Source: Ahaetulla prasina | Lineage: Eukaryota; Chordata; Lepidosauria; Squamata; Colubridae | NCBI RefSeq assembly: GCF_028640845.1 | Contig: NC_080541.1 | Span: 34,935,935-34,999,934, forward strand | Direction: 5' to 3' | DNA length: 64,000 nucleotides | Part shown: positions 24,171 to 35,801 of the stretch, piece after piece | Position numbering within the stretch: position 1 is the stretch's first letter | Layout of the letters: the number at the start of each line of letters is the position of its first letter | Translations under genes and position numbers: made by a program | The notes under the pieces: model-generated | Told to the model about the DNA's origin: nothing | The model's input: only the letters and a program-made list of their open reading frames with translations | The model's database searches: none

Positions 24171-24255
24171 TTTCTCTCTCTCTCCCTCACTCCCTCTCTC
24201 TCTCTCCACTCTTTCTCTGCCCCTCTTCCTTCTCTTTTCTCTTTCTGTTTGTGCA
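24156..24255. repeat. CT-rich low-complexity tract
   Basis: TCTCTC runs are interrupted by CCCTC and ACTCC. The mirror frames on both strands (RERE-rich on minus, SLSLS-rich on plus) are low-complexity artefacts. Confidence 0.9.
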
Positions 24256-24631
24256 GCAAGCCAGTCAGTTAACTCCTGTCACAACCAATGGATCAATCAA
24301 GTGTTGATCCAAAACAAAAAAAAGTGAACCCTTGCAGGAGTATGCTAGAAAGGAGAGAGGGAGGGGAGGAGAGAGAGAGAATGTGTGTATGTGTATATGT
24401 TTTAATTCATATATATTTTAATTTAATATTATTTTTTGTGTTTTGATAATATTGCAAAATACTATCAAATAATGTTTCCATTTGGAATTTACATGCCAAG
24501 ATCTGACTTCTTGCTTCAAGCATGTTTCCTTCTAATTCATTAGAGATGAGCAATCTATGGCATGCAGGCCACTTATGATTTCCTAGCACACCCCCTAATT
24601 TTGTGCTTTCAATTTCAGTAGCCAAATGACT

Positions 24632-24657
24632 GTTGTTGTTGTTGTTGTTGTTGTTGT
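24632..24657. repeat. (TTG)n / (CAA)n microsatellite
   Basis: Eight to nine uninterrupted TTG triplets. Confidence 0.95.
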
Positions 24658-24701
24658 AATGTGCAATTTTCACTTGGATAAGAGGTAGTGTTAGGATTTA
24701 A

Positions 24702-24962
24702 GAACGGGATAGCTCAGGCTGTTAAGAGCCTGTTATTAGAACACAGTAGCCTGCAATTACTGCAGGTTCAAGCCCGGCTCAAGGTTGATTCAGCCTTCCA
24801 TCCTTTATAAGGTAGGTAAAATGAGGACCCAGATTGTTGGGGGGGCAATAAGTTGACTTTGTAAAAAATATACAAATAGAATGAGACTATTGCCTTATAC
24901 ACTGTAAGCCGCCCTGAGTCTTCGGAGAAGGGCGGGATATAAATGTAAACAAAAAAAAAAAA
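24702..24962 (+). mobile_element. CORE/MIR-like SINE with LINE-derived tail, plus strand
   Basis: The head GGGATAGCTCAGGCTGTTAA carries an A-box. GGTTCAAGCCC is the B-box. The core contains AGGTAGGTAAAATGAGGACC. The tail holds GTAAGCCGCCCTGAGTCTTC then GGAGAAGGGCGGGATATAAA and ends in an A-rich run. AAGAAC on both sides may be part of a target duplication. The collinear partner at 18517 is on the other strand. Confidence 0.85.
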
Positions 24963-26135
24963 GAACTATGAGATTAAATTTTAAATCTGCTCAAAAAACA
25001 AACAAAAACATTTTCATAATCACTCTTTCATTCCATCCAGTCCCTAAAATGAATGAGGCAAGCTGATGTTTTTCAGCCTAGCAGAGCCATAGCTCTCAGA
25101 GGAAATTACCATTAAAAGAGAAATAAGGAAAGAGCTATGGAACTGGGTCACAGTGACAAGGATGGGAGCTCATTTTTCACTTCCAATACTTAAGTTGGTT
25201 ACCTGATTATGTCTTCTCACATATTATTTCTAATATAACAACCTGTCCCTAATCTATTACATTTTTTAAGTCTGAAAAATTCCAGGAAGCTACAGAAACA
25301 AGTAGATTGTATAAAAATGTGAGAAATGGGATGAATTGTTCTTTTGAGATTTGAGTGATGGATTTCTCCCTTTCTTCTTAATCTACTCATGAGCATTAAA
25401 GTGTGCACATTAATGGCTGGTTGATTTTGCCTGAAAACACTGCTGGTTCAGAACACAACTTTGTATAATAATTCAAGAGATGGCACTGCAGAAAAAAAAT
25501 AACAATATAGATGGCAAAGGCAAGAACATTAAAATGACACAATTCTCTTTTATCTGTTAGCCTTGGTTTTCACTTCAAATAAAGTAAAACAATGAATTGT
25601 TAATTCTGTTAAGAGCTTCTGTGAGTTACCAAATATAATTGTCCACTGTCTTTCATCCATTTTCTTTTCAATTTTTAGAATAAGATTGTAATTTTACAGA
25701 TTATCCCAACTTGTGCCTCCGGTTCTAAGATAGCTGGGTCACTAACAACACTTACTTATCCTTTAGAACAGCAAATATTTATTCATTTATCTTTTCTAAA
25801 ATACCTACTAGGCATATTGCATTAAGGGAACACCTCTGAGGCAGGGGAAGTTGTTGTTCTTGGATCTTCTTGGATCTTCATACATAATAATAGTAAATTC
25901 TAATAGTTTGTAAAAAGTGTTTAGGGATGGTGGAGGTTTTTTTGGCAGTAGACAGTTTTACAGCCTTGCTATCCTAGTTATCAAATGGTGCTAAGGAGAA
26001 CTCTGAAGGTATTTGGAGTAACCCGAGTTTCTTTCATCAAAATTATAGTGGCCTTTAGATACAGTGTGTCTGTGCGTGTTACACACACATGTATAATACA
26101 CACATATATAACTTAGAACAAACACACACACACAT

Positions 26136-26395
26136 CAGTGGTGAAATTCAATTTTTTTTTACTACCAGTTCTGTGGGCATGGCATGGTGAGCATGGTGTG
26201 GCTTGGTGGGCATGGCAGGAGAAGGATACTGCAAAATCTCCATTCCCACCCCACTCCAGGGGAAGGATATTGCAAAATCCCTATTCCCTCCCCACTTGGG
26301 CCAGCCAGAGGTGGCATTTGCCAGTTCTCCAAACTACTCAAAATTTCCGCTACTGGTTCTCCAGAACCTGTCAGAACCTGATTGATTTCACTCAT
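26136..26395 (+). mobile_element. hAT-like MITE (CAGTGGTGAAATC family)
   Basis: It starts CAGTGGTGAAATTCAA and ends TTGATTTCACTCATG, an imperfect inverted pair. The interior has GGGCATGGCAGGAGAAGGAT, ACTGCAAAATCTCC and CAGTTCTCCAAACTACTC, and is collinear with the copy at 34943. It carries a partial internal duplication of the GGAAGGATA(C/T)TGCAAAATC block. Confidence 0.7.
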
Positions 26396-26401
26396 GACAC
26401 A

Positions 26402-26731
26402 TACGCAGATACATGCTAGTCATTCCAAACTCTAGGGAGCGATGCTTATCTCCGTTTGAAAGCTAAAAATCCTGTGGTGTCCAAAGATATCTCCATTGTC
26501 ATGTGGCCGGCATAACTAAATGCCAAAGCTACACGGAACGCTGTTACCTTCCCACCAAAGGTGGTCCCTATTTTTCTATTTGCATTTTTTACATGCTTCC
26601 GAACTGCTAGGTTGGCAGAAGCTGGGGCAAGTAATGGGACCTCACCCCATTACGTGGCACTAGGGATTCGAACCGCTGAACTGCCAACGTTTAGATCGAC
26701 AAGCTAAGCATCTTAGCCACTGAGCCACTTT
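26402..26731 (-). mobile_element. Sauria-type SINE, minus strand, tail-truncated
   Basis: GATACATGCTAGTCATTCCA opens it directly after the hAT-like MITE, without the usual AGGTAAAGGTAAA tail. The body and head are complete: GGTGGTCCCTATTTTTCTAT, then TAGGGATTCGAACCGCTGAA as the reversed B-box, then CTTAGCCACTGAGCCACTT as the reversed A-box. Confidence 0.87.
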
Positions 26732-26756
26732 ATATATATGTGTGTGTGTGTGTGTA

Positions 26757-27138
26757 AAATTGGAAGTGCCTTGGCGACGTTTCGACGAAGTCTCATTTGT
26801 CATCTTCAGGCTGGTGTTTACAGCTTTGTGCTTCTAGGAGCACCCCTACCCAAACAGAATACACCCCCATCCAATCAGAGCACAGCCAACCCCACCATCC
26901 AATCAGAGCACAGCCAAACTCCCAACCAATCAGAACACCTCCACCCAATCAGAACACAGCCAAGCTCCCAACCAATCAGTTCAAACCCCCACTAGCACTT
27001 AAAAGGAAGAAACAGCTGCAATCATACATTGCTCCTAGAAGCACGAAGCTGTAAACACCAGCCTGAAGATGACAAAGGAGACTTTGTCGAAACGTCGCCA
27101 AGACACTTCTAATTTTATGCGGGAGAAAACCCGAATAA
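26757..27138. mobile_element. Palindromic PLE-like unit A
   Basis: The left arm (26757-26842) and right arm (27030-27118) are inverted copies. AATTGGAAGTGCCTTGGCGA on the left mirrors TCGCCAAGACACTTCTAATT on the right. The 187-bp spacer holds five CCAATCAG boxes (starts 26871, 26899, 26926, 26945, 26972) and then CTTAAAAGG (about 26998). In the right arm CTGAAGA (27063), a seven-base-pair hairpin GACAAAG/CTTTGTC (27071-27088) and GAAA (27089) follow one another. No coding frame of its own. Confidence 0.7.
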
Positions 27139-27140
27139 CA

Positions 27141-27142
<2 letters not shown>

Positions 27143-27224
<82 letters not shown>
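27143..27224. repeat. (GACA)9 plus (TG)n compound microsatellite
   Basis: Nine GACA units are followed by CATATATATG and about 19 TG units. The tract joins the outer end of unit A to the outer end of unit B. Confidence 0.95.
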
Positions 27225-27228
<4 letters not shown>

Positions 27229-27641
27229 CTTTGGTTATTCGGGTTTTCTCCCGCGTAAAATTGGAAGTGTCTTGGCGACGTTTCGACGAAGTCTCATTTG
27301 TCATCTTCAGGCTGGTGTTTACAGCTTCGTGCTTCTAGGAGCACCCCTACCCAAACAGAATACACCCCCATCCAATCAGAGCACAGCCAACCCCACCATC
27401 CAATCAGAGCACAGCCAAACTCCCAACCAATCAGAACACACCTCCACCCAATCAGAACACAGCCAAGCTCCCAACCAATCAGTTCAAACCCCCACTAGCA
27501 CTTAAAAGGAAGAAACAGCTGCAATCATACATTGTTCCTAGAAGCACGAAGCTGTAAACACCAGCCTGAAGGTGACAAAGGAGACTTTGTCGAAATGTCG
27601 CCAAGACACTTCTAATTTTATGCGGGAGAAAACCCGAATAA
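27223..27641. mobile_element. Palindromic PLE-like unit B
   Basis: This is a near duplicate of unit A in tandem. The left arm (27223-27343) begins GTAGATCTTTGGTTATTCGG. The right arm (27533-27641) ends AACCCGAATAACCAGAGA. Five CCAATCA boxes start at 27372, 27400, 27427, 27448 and 27475. The right-arm hairpin is again GACAAAG/CTTTGTC (27574-27591) followed by GAAA. The upstream core here is CTGAAGG instead of CTGAAGA. Confidence 0.7.
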
Positions 27642-27643
27642 CC

Positions 27644-27757
<114 letters not shown>

Positions 27758-28152
27758 CTTTGGTTATTCAGGTTTTCTCCTGCGTAAAATTGGAAGTGTC
27801 TTGGCGACGTTTCGACGAAGTCTCATTCGTCATCTTCAGGCTTCAGCTTCGTGCTTCTGGGAGCAATGTGTGACTGCAGCTGTTTCTTCCTTTTTAACTG
27901 CTAGTGGGGGTTTGAACTGATTGGGTGGGAGCTTGGCTGTGCTCTGATTGGATGGGGTTTTTTTGGTGCTCTGATTGGATGGGGGTGTGTCCTGTTTGGG
28001 TGGGGGCTTGGTTGTGCTCAGATTAGTCTGAGCTGCAGGGGCATTTGAGCTGGTGAGCTGCACAGCTGTTGTCCGGCTTCGTGTTGGTGGTCGTGCCACA
28101 TCTTCACAGTGGGTGTCAGTCTGCTGCATGTATGGATTGGAGGGGTTTGAAA

Positions 28153-28721
28153 TGGCCATTGAGATAGAAAAACGCCCACACAGCATGAACAAACAAGATG
28201 ATACCTCCCGCCTACCAGCCATTTGGAAACCTGCCCTTATTGACAAACGTGTCCCTAACACGAGGAATGACAGCAGACCCACACTCACGAGGTCCACACA
28301 GGATGTCACCACCACACATCCACCCAGAAAGCAGACCCAAACCCACACTGATCATGAAGCACGATTAAGGACCAGAAGCCAGACCGCAGCTGCAACATTG
28401 GCCATTTCAAACCCCTCCAATCTATACATGCAGCAGACTGACACCCACTGTGAAGATGTGGCACGACCGCCAACACGAAGCCGGACAACAGCTGTGCAGC
28501 TCACCAGCTCAAATCCCCCTGCAGCTCAGACTAATCTGAGCACAACCAAGCCCCCACCCAAAGAGGACACACCCCCATCCAATCAGAGCACCAAAAAACG
28601 CCCATCCAATCAGAGCACAGCCAAGCTCCCACCCAATCAGTTCAAACCCCCACTAGCAGTTAAAAAGGAAGAAACAGCTGCAGTCACACATTGCTCCCAG
28701 AAGCACGAAGCTGAAGCCTGA
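28153..28721 (+). pseudogene. C-terminal fragment of a Penelope-like polyprotein with Pro/Thr/Ser/Gln-rich tail
   Basis: From 28153 a frame stays open for 189 codons. Its first part (AIEIEKRPHSMNK then RLPAIWKPALID) resembles the segment just after the GIY-YIG endonuclease core of Penelope-like elements, where an I-E-I motif holds the catalytic Glu and N-[RK]-x-x-x ... L-x-x-x-W-x-P follows. The remainder is low-complexity (PPSNQSTKK, RPSNQSTAKLPPNQF). It translates the CCAATCAG array and ends EAEA-stop at the hairpin. The reverse transcriptase and most of the endonuclease are absent, so no active protein is made. A homologous tail frame occurs at 49593-49886. The family call is by motif memory only. 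Confidence 0.45.
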
Positions 28722-28747
28722 AGATGACGAATGAGACTTCGTCGAAA
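28718..28747 (+). ncRNA. Hammerhead-like stem-loop in PLE arm (best copy)
   Basis: CTGAAGA (28718-28724, fitting CUGANGA), an extra U, the stem GACGAA/TTCGTC (28726-28731 with 28738-28743), loop TGAGAC, then GAAAC (28744). The order CUGANGA, helix II, GAAA is the hammerhead core order. The extra U before the helix and the absence of a clear helix III/cleavage UH are departures. Equivalent elements lie at 27063, 27566, 49883, 50650 and 51170. Confidence 0.4.
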
Positions 28748-29739
28748 CGTCGCCAAGACACTTCCAATTTTACACGAGAGAAAACCCAAATAACCAAAGA
28801 TCTACATACAAACACCCGCGAAAACCTCAGAAAATATATATATAATAAACAAATAATATATGTTCATGTATATGTGTGTGTAAACTTACATGAATAATAT
28901 TAAGCAGTGAATGGTTGGGATGAATGAAATCTCTGGCAAAGTTTTACAGTCCAGTAGAATTACAAATAGCTGTTTGGGTAAATTCAGTAAAATCAAAGCA
29001 AGGTCAGTGATCAAACACTGTTTCAGAGTCACCATCAGGTAAAGATTTGTAAGCCTAATTATTAGGAAACCTTTCTAAGTCTATCATTTGATCACAAGAT
29101 AGATCTTTGCAGGCCTTCTACTCAGAAGGACATTCTGGTTTAAGATAATTCTGTAAGAAGCCATTAAATTGACCTGATTTGCTCTGTTACATAACCTTCA
29201 TAGGATTAGTCAATGATTCAACTTAGTACTTTATTAGAAGGGACCTTTTCTCCATCTTGAGGGAGTAGATGTGGTTGAGAGATCTCCCCACAGAGAATAA
29301 GTGTTTTCCATTCCTCCTCCAAGTTGCTGCTTTAATTCAAGAAAATCCAGGAAATAATAGAATTCTGAAAACTTTTGGAAACTAAAATCTCTGATTCCCT
29401 AAATTAATCTGAATGTGAAATTCATTTTTGAGATATGAATGATAAGAGAGGGAAGAACACAGTGTATGACAAGCTGTTTGTTGATCATTGTTGTTACTAT
29501 CTTTCAGAATTGGTACTTTTCAATAAGTGTAGCCTGGCCCTGTTTCTTGCCTTTCCTTTATGAGATAAAATAGATTGAAAAGGATGCTTTGACATCTTTG
29601 GAGAAATCTGCTTTGGGAGCAGATAATAAATACTAAGAAACGTGTAAGAATAGGCAAAGCTGAGGATTTCCTGTTTAAATAAAGAAAAAAGAAAGCAGGG
29701 AGCATTAATACATCTTCCTAGGGTTTGATGAGACATCTC

Positions 29740-29910
29740 TGCCTACCATTCCATCTGGTGCTTATGATACCATGGCATATTAACTTGCTGCATGCTGCAA
29801 GTTTATAATGTATTCAAAGCAGGAAAGCATCACTTGCATATTAATTGACACATCTTCTACTTAGGAGCCTTCTTTTGCATTTCAATTATGTTCATTTCAT
29901 TTAAGCCTTG
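29740..29910. promoter_or_regulatory. Candidate conserved non-coding block
   Basis: This is a repeat-free stretch with CATATTAACTTGCTGCATGC, CACTTGCATATTAATTGACA and TTTTGCATTTCAATTATG, rich in octamer- and homeobox-like words. It is called only from texture. Confidence 0.25.
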
Positions 29911-30739
29911 AGCATACAGAGGTGAGTTGTTGTTGTTGTTTTTAACTTTTTCTTCTCTTTTGGAATTGTGCAAATGCCATGTATAATTTATACCTGAGAG
30001 CAAATTCTTACGTATTAATTAGGGAGAGGATTATGATTGCTAGTGGCCAAGATACAAAATTCTGATTTTTTAAAATATTCTGTTTTCCAATATATCACAT
30101 TATATCTTTTAGTCAGATAGGAAAAGGTTTATTCTTATAAAATAGCCTTGGCTGTGCCCTTTAAAATATTTCATAATGGTATTTGGAGAAATTGAAAATT
30201 TCTATGATTTTCTATCTTCATTATCCAAAAAGTTATGTAGCACCTACTATCTGATTTTATTTTTCCTCTTTAAGCAATATTTTTAAAAGAAACTTTGACT
30301 ATGCAAATAATTAATGTTGTTTAATTTTGAGTCTATCTTTCCTGCAAACTGTAGGTCTTAACTTATGATCATATTTTAACAGTTCGTCGTTTCATTTGGT
30401 GACTTATTCTTTTGACATAGTTGTTTAATCTCTTGTAACTTATCAGAAGTTAATCTATCCCTAATAAATAAAGCCACCCAGATTGCTTAAGATAGGCAGT
30501 CATATAAATATTTTAAATAAAATATATAAAAATAAATGTATGCAAACTGTGCTAAACAATTATTGCCTATACATATTTGTATGATTAAAAGAGACAGCTA
30601 TACTGTACTATACTATACTACTATAGTACATAGTATAACGTTTATTCAAAATGGTTCTTGTCTCCTTGTTTTTTTTTCTTTATTTTAAAAAATAGTAACC
30701 ATCTGAAATTTGGAAGTGTGAGGAGACAACTTTTAAGTA

Positions 30740-31010
30740 TTTGGTACTGCCTTTCCTAATCAAAATTAGGGCTCCTGTTTGCCCTGGGAAAAAAGTTGCC
30801 ATTGGTGCTAATTGGAGGATTGAATTAATGGTTAATTACAGTGACCTGAGCCACCAGCAGTGAGTTTAAAATCCTCTGAAAGCAGGAGCTGCTAATTATT
30901 GTAGGGCTAGTCTATGGTGCCATATTTGAATTCATATGATAAACAGCTGTTACTTGGTCATTGGTTTTCTCAAGAAATGCATAATTTATTATCTGCCAAT
31001 TAAATTATCT
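30740..31010. promoter_or_regulatory. Candidate conserved intronic enhancer
   Basis: A repeat-free block with balanced composition and clustered homeodomain-type cores: GTGCTAATTGGAGG, TTGAATTAATGGTTAATTAC and AGCTGCTAATTATTG. An E-box-like CAGCTG is at about 30944. It has the look of deeply conserved developmental intron sequence, but conservation itself cannot be seen here. Confidence 0.35.
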
Positions 31011-33839
31011 GAAAGTTCCACAAGCATGTGACATTTAGGATTTTCTGATTTATCTATCATTATCTATATAGGTTTGAACCCCAAGAGCTATAATCAGAAC
31101 ACGAAAATATGTTCATATGGTTCTATTAACTTTTGGGTAGGCATATGAATTGCTGCTAGGTGTCTCACAGTGCTACATCATCATAATTCAGAATGGAGTT
31201 ATTAGAATAATACAGGGAATATAATGAGTTAGGAAGATACAATCTGTAAATATAGAGTTACCTCTAATACAGAACTCAGTGTACAATGCTTTAAGCAGAC
31301 AGATTTATCTGATTCAGGGTTATTCTTCTCAAGTGATCATTTTTTTAAAAAAACTTTCTTTTAAATCAGAAATACTTCTTCCTTACTATTAAAGGGAACG
31401 AAGAGCTATTGTTGGCCTTTGAGTGCATGTAGCAGAAGGTCACATTAATAAAATAGGGCAAAGAAGGAACAGAAAAGTAAGTAGAATGATGTGGGTTTTG
31501 ATCATAAACTCCTGTGGGGATACACACTGGCATTGGGATCCACATTTAAAATTATTTCCATCTACTTTTACATGTTCTTTTTAATATTTATTTTTCTTTG
31601 AATTTACCTTTGAAATCAAATAATGCAGACATCCATCCACATATACACACTCAGAAAACCTTCTTCCAGTGGAATTTTGATAGAAGAACATCTGGAAATA
31701 AACAGTTGAACTAGCATCGGACAGCTTGAAAAAGCACTGATGATTATGAGCCAGTGCTGTTTTCTTTGATCATACTATGGTAAAGATTATATGACCTTTG
31801 ACTTGGTAGTTGGTTGTTATTTGCATTTTTCTTAGAAAAGTAAGAAAAGTTTAATCTTCTTACTTGATGATTGAATCAAATGTTGATTGTAGGTTGGCAA
31901 AATGAGCAGGAGGACAGTGCAGATGAAGCAGGATGCAAAGCTATTATGATAAACAAAAGACTTTCTTCTTCTTGATGGTTTACGTTCATAACTTGTACAA
32001 CTGTGTGCAAATGTACAGTGTTCCCACTGTTTTAAATCAAAGAGTAAACTTGGAACTTGGTGGGTAGAGATTGGAGATTAGATTAGACTGTCATTTTTGC
32101 ATTGGTGTATACTGCTGACTGAAGCTGAACAATTAAATGCAACTTCTTGCTTTATTGAAATGACTATACAGTATGTTGTTTAAATAACTAAGCAGCAATA
32201 TCATCAGTAATAATATAGGTTCGCTGTAAACAAAAAGAATTGGGGTTACACACCTGCAAAGAATTTACAAATGAGTTAAAGATGATGTAGCATTTAAAAT
32301 GCAGATCAACAAGCACATATGAAACACCATAGATCAGAAGGTGCTGCTATTGTAAAAAAAATGGTTCATACATGTAGCAATATCAAGGAAAAGTCAAATT
32401 AAACATACACACACACACACAGTGCAACAAAATGTCAGGATTTGCAAATTTGCAAAGGTGCAAGTTTTTGGAAGAAAAACTCAAGTATAGTACCAATAGT
32501 AATCAAAGCTCTTTGAGCTATACCGAATTCTAGCACAATTCATCAGAGTTGATACCATTGACTGTAAAAAAAACCAAAAACCTTGCTAGCAACTTCCTAC
32601 ATATTCCAATGTCATCTTCATGATTCCTAGGCTGTTTTTTAGAACCTGATTCATCAGAAAATACTCAGTCTAAAACCTGTGGTATTCACTGGGTAAACAG
32701 ATAATTGTAATAGAGCAGCAGCTGTAGATATAAAGAGCTTTTGAAAGTGTTATTTATGCATAATGTTACTGAAACTGTTAACAGCAGCAATCCTCTAAGG
32801 AAGTTAAACATTATTCATGTCACATATTGCAGAAGGGAGAAATAAAACTGAGAATGGCTTGGCAAACGAATATAATGTAAAATATTTCTTTTGTACATAA
32901 TTTTCTCAAATATATACTTTTTAGTACACATCGTCCTTCTACAATGTAATGTGTAGAGTCTTAGAATCCAGGTAAAGCTTGTTTGTGTTACACAAAGTCA
33001 ATTTTGGAAGACGACTAGAGTTTTCTAACGGAGGAATTAGTCATGGATTTTTCCAACATATATCCCCAAAAATCTTTGATCTTGGTAACTTTATATTCAT
33101 GTATAAATGCTCTGGAGCCAAATGTGAGAGGTGGCCCAGTTGAACAGGAATGAATCATTTACCTATGTGCTATTATAGATATAAAAATTAAAAATATGAA
33201 ACATTAAAGATGTTTTTTAAAAAAATTGCTATAGTGATTGATGTATTAAACAACCATCCAGAAAGCAAGTGGATATGGGTATAAGTGACACAATTATAAA
33301 CTTTTTTGAAATAAAAATGAAATAAACTGGTAAAGAAAATATCCCATAACCCCTCCCCACCGCTCCCTGGAGGGTAAAGCTCATTTGGCTCCTTAATGCT
33401 TGAAGAACTATTTCTGCCAAAGCCACTTTACTAAGTGGAGCAACAGATGCTGCCGTCATTCTTTTTTCCTCTTGGCTCTTTTGTATTTTTTGCTAGGAAA
33501 AGTATTCCTAAAAAATGTTATACTATTGCTGCTCCCCTAAGCAGCTCCTGGAATTTTCTGCCTCTGCCTCCCATTGTACCTTTTATTGAGAAAATATTAA
33601 TTTCAAACCATAAGAAATTTAAACCACAAACCATTTTCTATTTATCTAAGTAAGATTTATAGTGATGGTGATAAGGAAGCATGATTCCAATGAAGAAAAC
33701 CAACGATGCTCATCAAAATGCTTTAATATCTATTTTAGATGCTGCAAGATATTTACAATTACACACATTAAACACGGGCATTGGAGAACAAAGGAAAATA
33801 TAAGATATCATCAAGAGAGTAAAAGAATTAAACTGGAAA

Positions 33840-34061
33840 TGGGCTGATCGCATAGCAAGAAGAAGTGATGGAAAGTGGGCCAAGGAAGTCGTAGAATAGA
33901 TCCCACTTGATAAAAAGTGTCCACGAAAGAGACCTAAAACTAGATGGATCAATGACATCAGCAAGTATTGTGGGCCCAGTTGGCAAAAGGAAAGTCAGGA
34001 CCATATTGGTTGGAAACATACAGAAGAGGCTTTCATCCTGCAGTGGATAGACAATACCTAA
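33840..34061 (+). pseudogene. C-terminus of an RTE-like LINE polyprotein
   Basis: One frame runs for 74 codons and contains ARRSDGKWAKEVVE, a stop, then PRKRPKTRWINDISKYCG and EEAFILQWIDNT, ending TAA. The GKW...P...RPKTRW.ND...W layout is typical of the distal end of RTE-type LINE ORFs. There is one internal stop (TAG at 33897). No upstream catalytic part is visible. Confidence 0.6.
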
Positions 34062-34942
34062 AATGATGATGATGACGTGCACACACGCACACGTTGAATA
34101 AATTGATATTTTATATATGGGAGAAAGCTGATATAATTTTCCGTATCTATATTTTTATTTGTTTATTGTTTTTAGGAATTTTTTTTGACATATTGACTCC
34201 CAAAGTAATTAAGGATAAAAACAATAATAATAGTTCTAATCTAAAACCAAATTTAAAAAATAATTGACATAAAGTCTGATCTAACAATATAACCTGGGCA
34301 ATCAAATCAGAAAATCAGAATTAGCAAAATTAGTAATACTATTAGAAGTAAAAAAAAACCACAGAGCAAATCACATGAACAATATGGATATGGATAAAAT
34401 GTGCAACAGGCTCATAATTTCTAGAGCTGAGCAAATCATTTGATGGGTCACTTTGCAAGTAAATATGATGCCATTGTGAATCTATTTCTCAGAGGATCGA
34501 TGCATCCACTTGAGGTTTTGGAGCAGCTGTTTCAAGGCACTTCTGAAATCTTCTGAACATGTTTGTGGATGCCCAAAAATACTTTTGTTGAAATAATCAG
34601 GAATGGTGTAAGATGGCAAAGACAAGAGCTTGAACCATACTTAAAATAGAAGCTCATGGAAATGCCTTTATAAACGATTTAAATGGACCTATTCTAAATT
34701 TTAAGTGTAACCCAAAAAACCCAAATCCAGTAAAAAGTCAAATAATTGCCCTTAAATATCCATTTGGATTAAGGTACATATTTAAATATTTAAATACAGA
34801 AAAACAATAAAGAGCGCACCCTTTTAATGAACGGATAGTCTTTTAGGTCACAGTTGACTGAATTAAATATTCTAAAACCTTTATCAGAAACCAGATCATT
34901 CTTGCTTCTGTATGTCCCTCTAGTCCACATATGAATTGACTG

Positions 34943-35142
34943 CAGTGGTGAAATCCAATTTATTTTTACTACCGGTTTTGTGGGCGTGGCTTGGTGGGCG
35001 TGGCAGGGGAAGGATACTGCAAAATCCCCATTCCCTCCCCACTCTGGGGCCGCCAGGGGTGGTATTTGCCAGTTCTCTGAACTGCTCAAAATTTCCACTA
35101 CCGGTTCTCCAGACCCTGTTAGAACCTGCTGGTTTCATCCAG
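34943..35142 (+). mobile_element. hAT-like MITE (CAGTGGTGAAATC family)
   Basis: Ends are CAGTGGTGAAATCCAA and GGTTTCATCCAG. The flanks ATTGACTG (34935-34942) and TTTGACTG (35144-35151) match at seven of eight positions. It is a single-block version of the copy at 26136, without that copy's internal duplication. Confidence 0.72.
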
Positions 35143-35414
35143 ATTTGACTGTATATGTAATATCCTTGCCATTCTAATTAAAATATAAAGGAAACTTCCA
35201 ATTGCCTTCTAGATTTTGAAAATCTATTTTGAATTGTCCCGCAGATTCCAAAAAGTCATAATGGATGTGAAATGATTTATTAAGGGTTTCTTAGAAAATA
35301 TGTTTTTTTTGCTTAGCATGGTTTGTTTCAAGATTCCTACTTGCCAATAATGATTCCTTAGGTGATTCTATTTGGAGGCAAAATAGATGGCAAAAGTTAG
35401 TATGGACTACTGTA

Positions 35415-35801
35415 CTGGTAGTCCTAGATTTACAATAGTTCATTTAGTGACCATTCAAAGCTATAATAGCACTGAAAAAAGTGACTTATGACCATTTTTC
35501 ACACTTACATTGCAGACTCCCCATGGTCACATTATCAAAATTCAGAAGTTTGGCAACTGATTCATACTTATGACGGTTGAAGGTCCTGGAGTCATGTGAT
35601 TAGGTTTTGTGACCTTCTGACAAGCAAAATCAATGGGAATCTAGATTCATTTAACAACCATATTGCTAACTAAGTATGAAATGATTCACTTAACAGTTGT
35701 GGCAAGAAGCGTCATAAAATGGGGCAAAACTCACTTAACAAATGTTTCACTTAGCAACATAAATTTATGGCTCAGTTGTGGTTGTAACTCAAGGACTACC
35801 T
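35415..35801 (+). mobile_element. Non-autonomous DNA transposon (TAGTCCTCGACTTACA family)
   Basis: The left end is CTGGTAGTCCTAGATTTACA and the right end GTTGTAACTCAAGGACTACC. Interior blocks include CACTGAAAAAAGTGACTTAT, CCCCATGGTCACATTATC, TTGTGACCTTCTGACAAGCA and CTCACTTAACAAATGTTTCA. It is the most complete uninterrupted copy of the three. Confidence 0.72.

Noticed and set aside
26871..27480. Regularly spaced CCAATCAG repeats as a CRISPR-like array
   Set aside because: Repeats are 8-10 bp with variable short spacing, in a vertebrate intron and inside a mobile element. NF-Y boxes explain them better.
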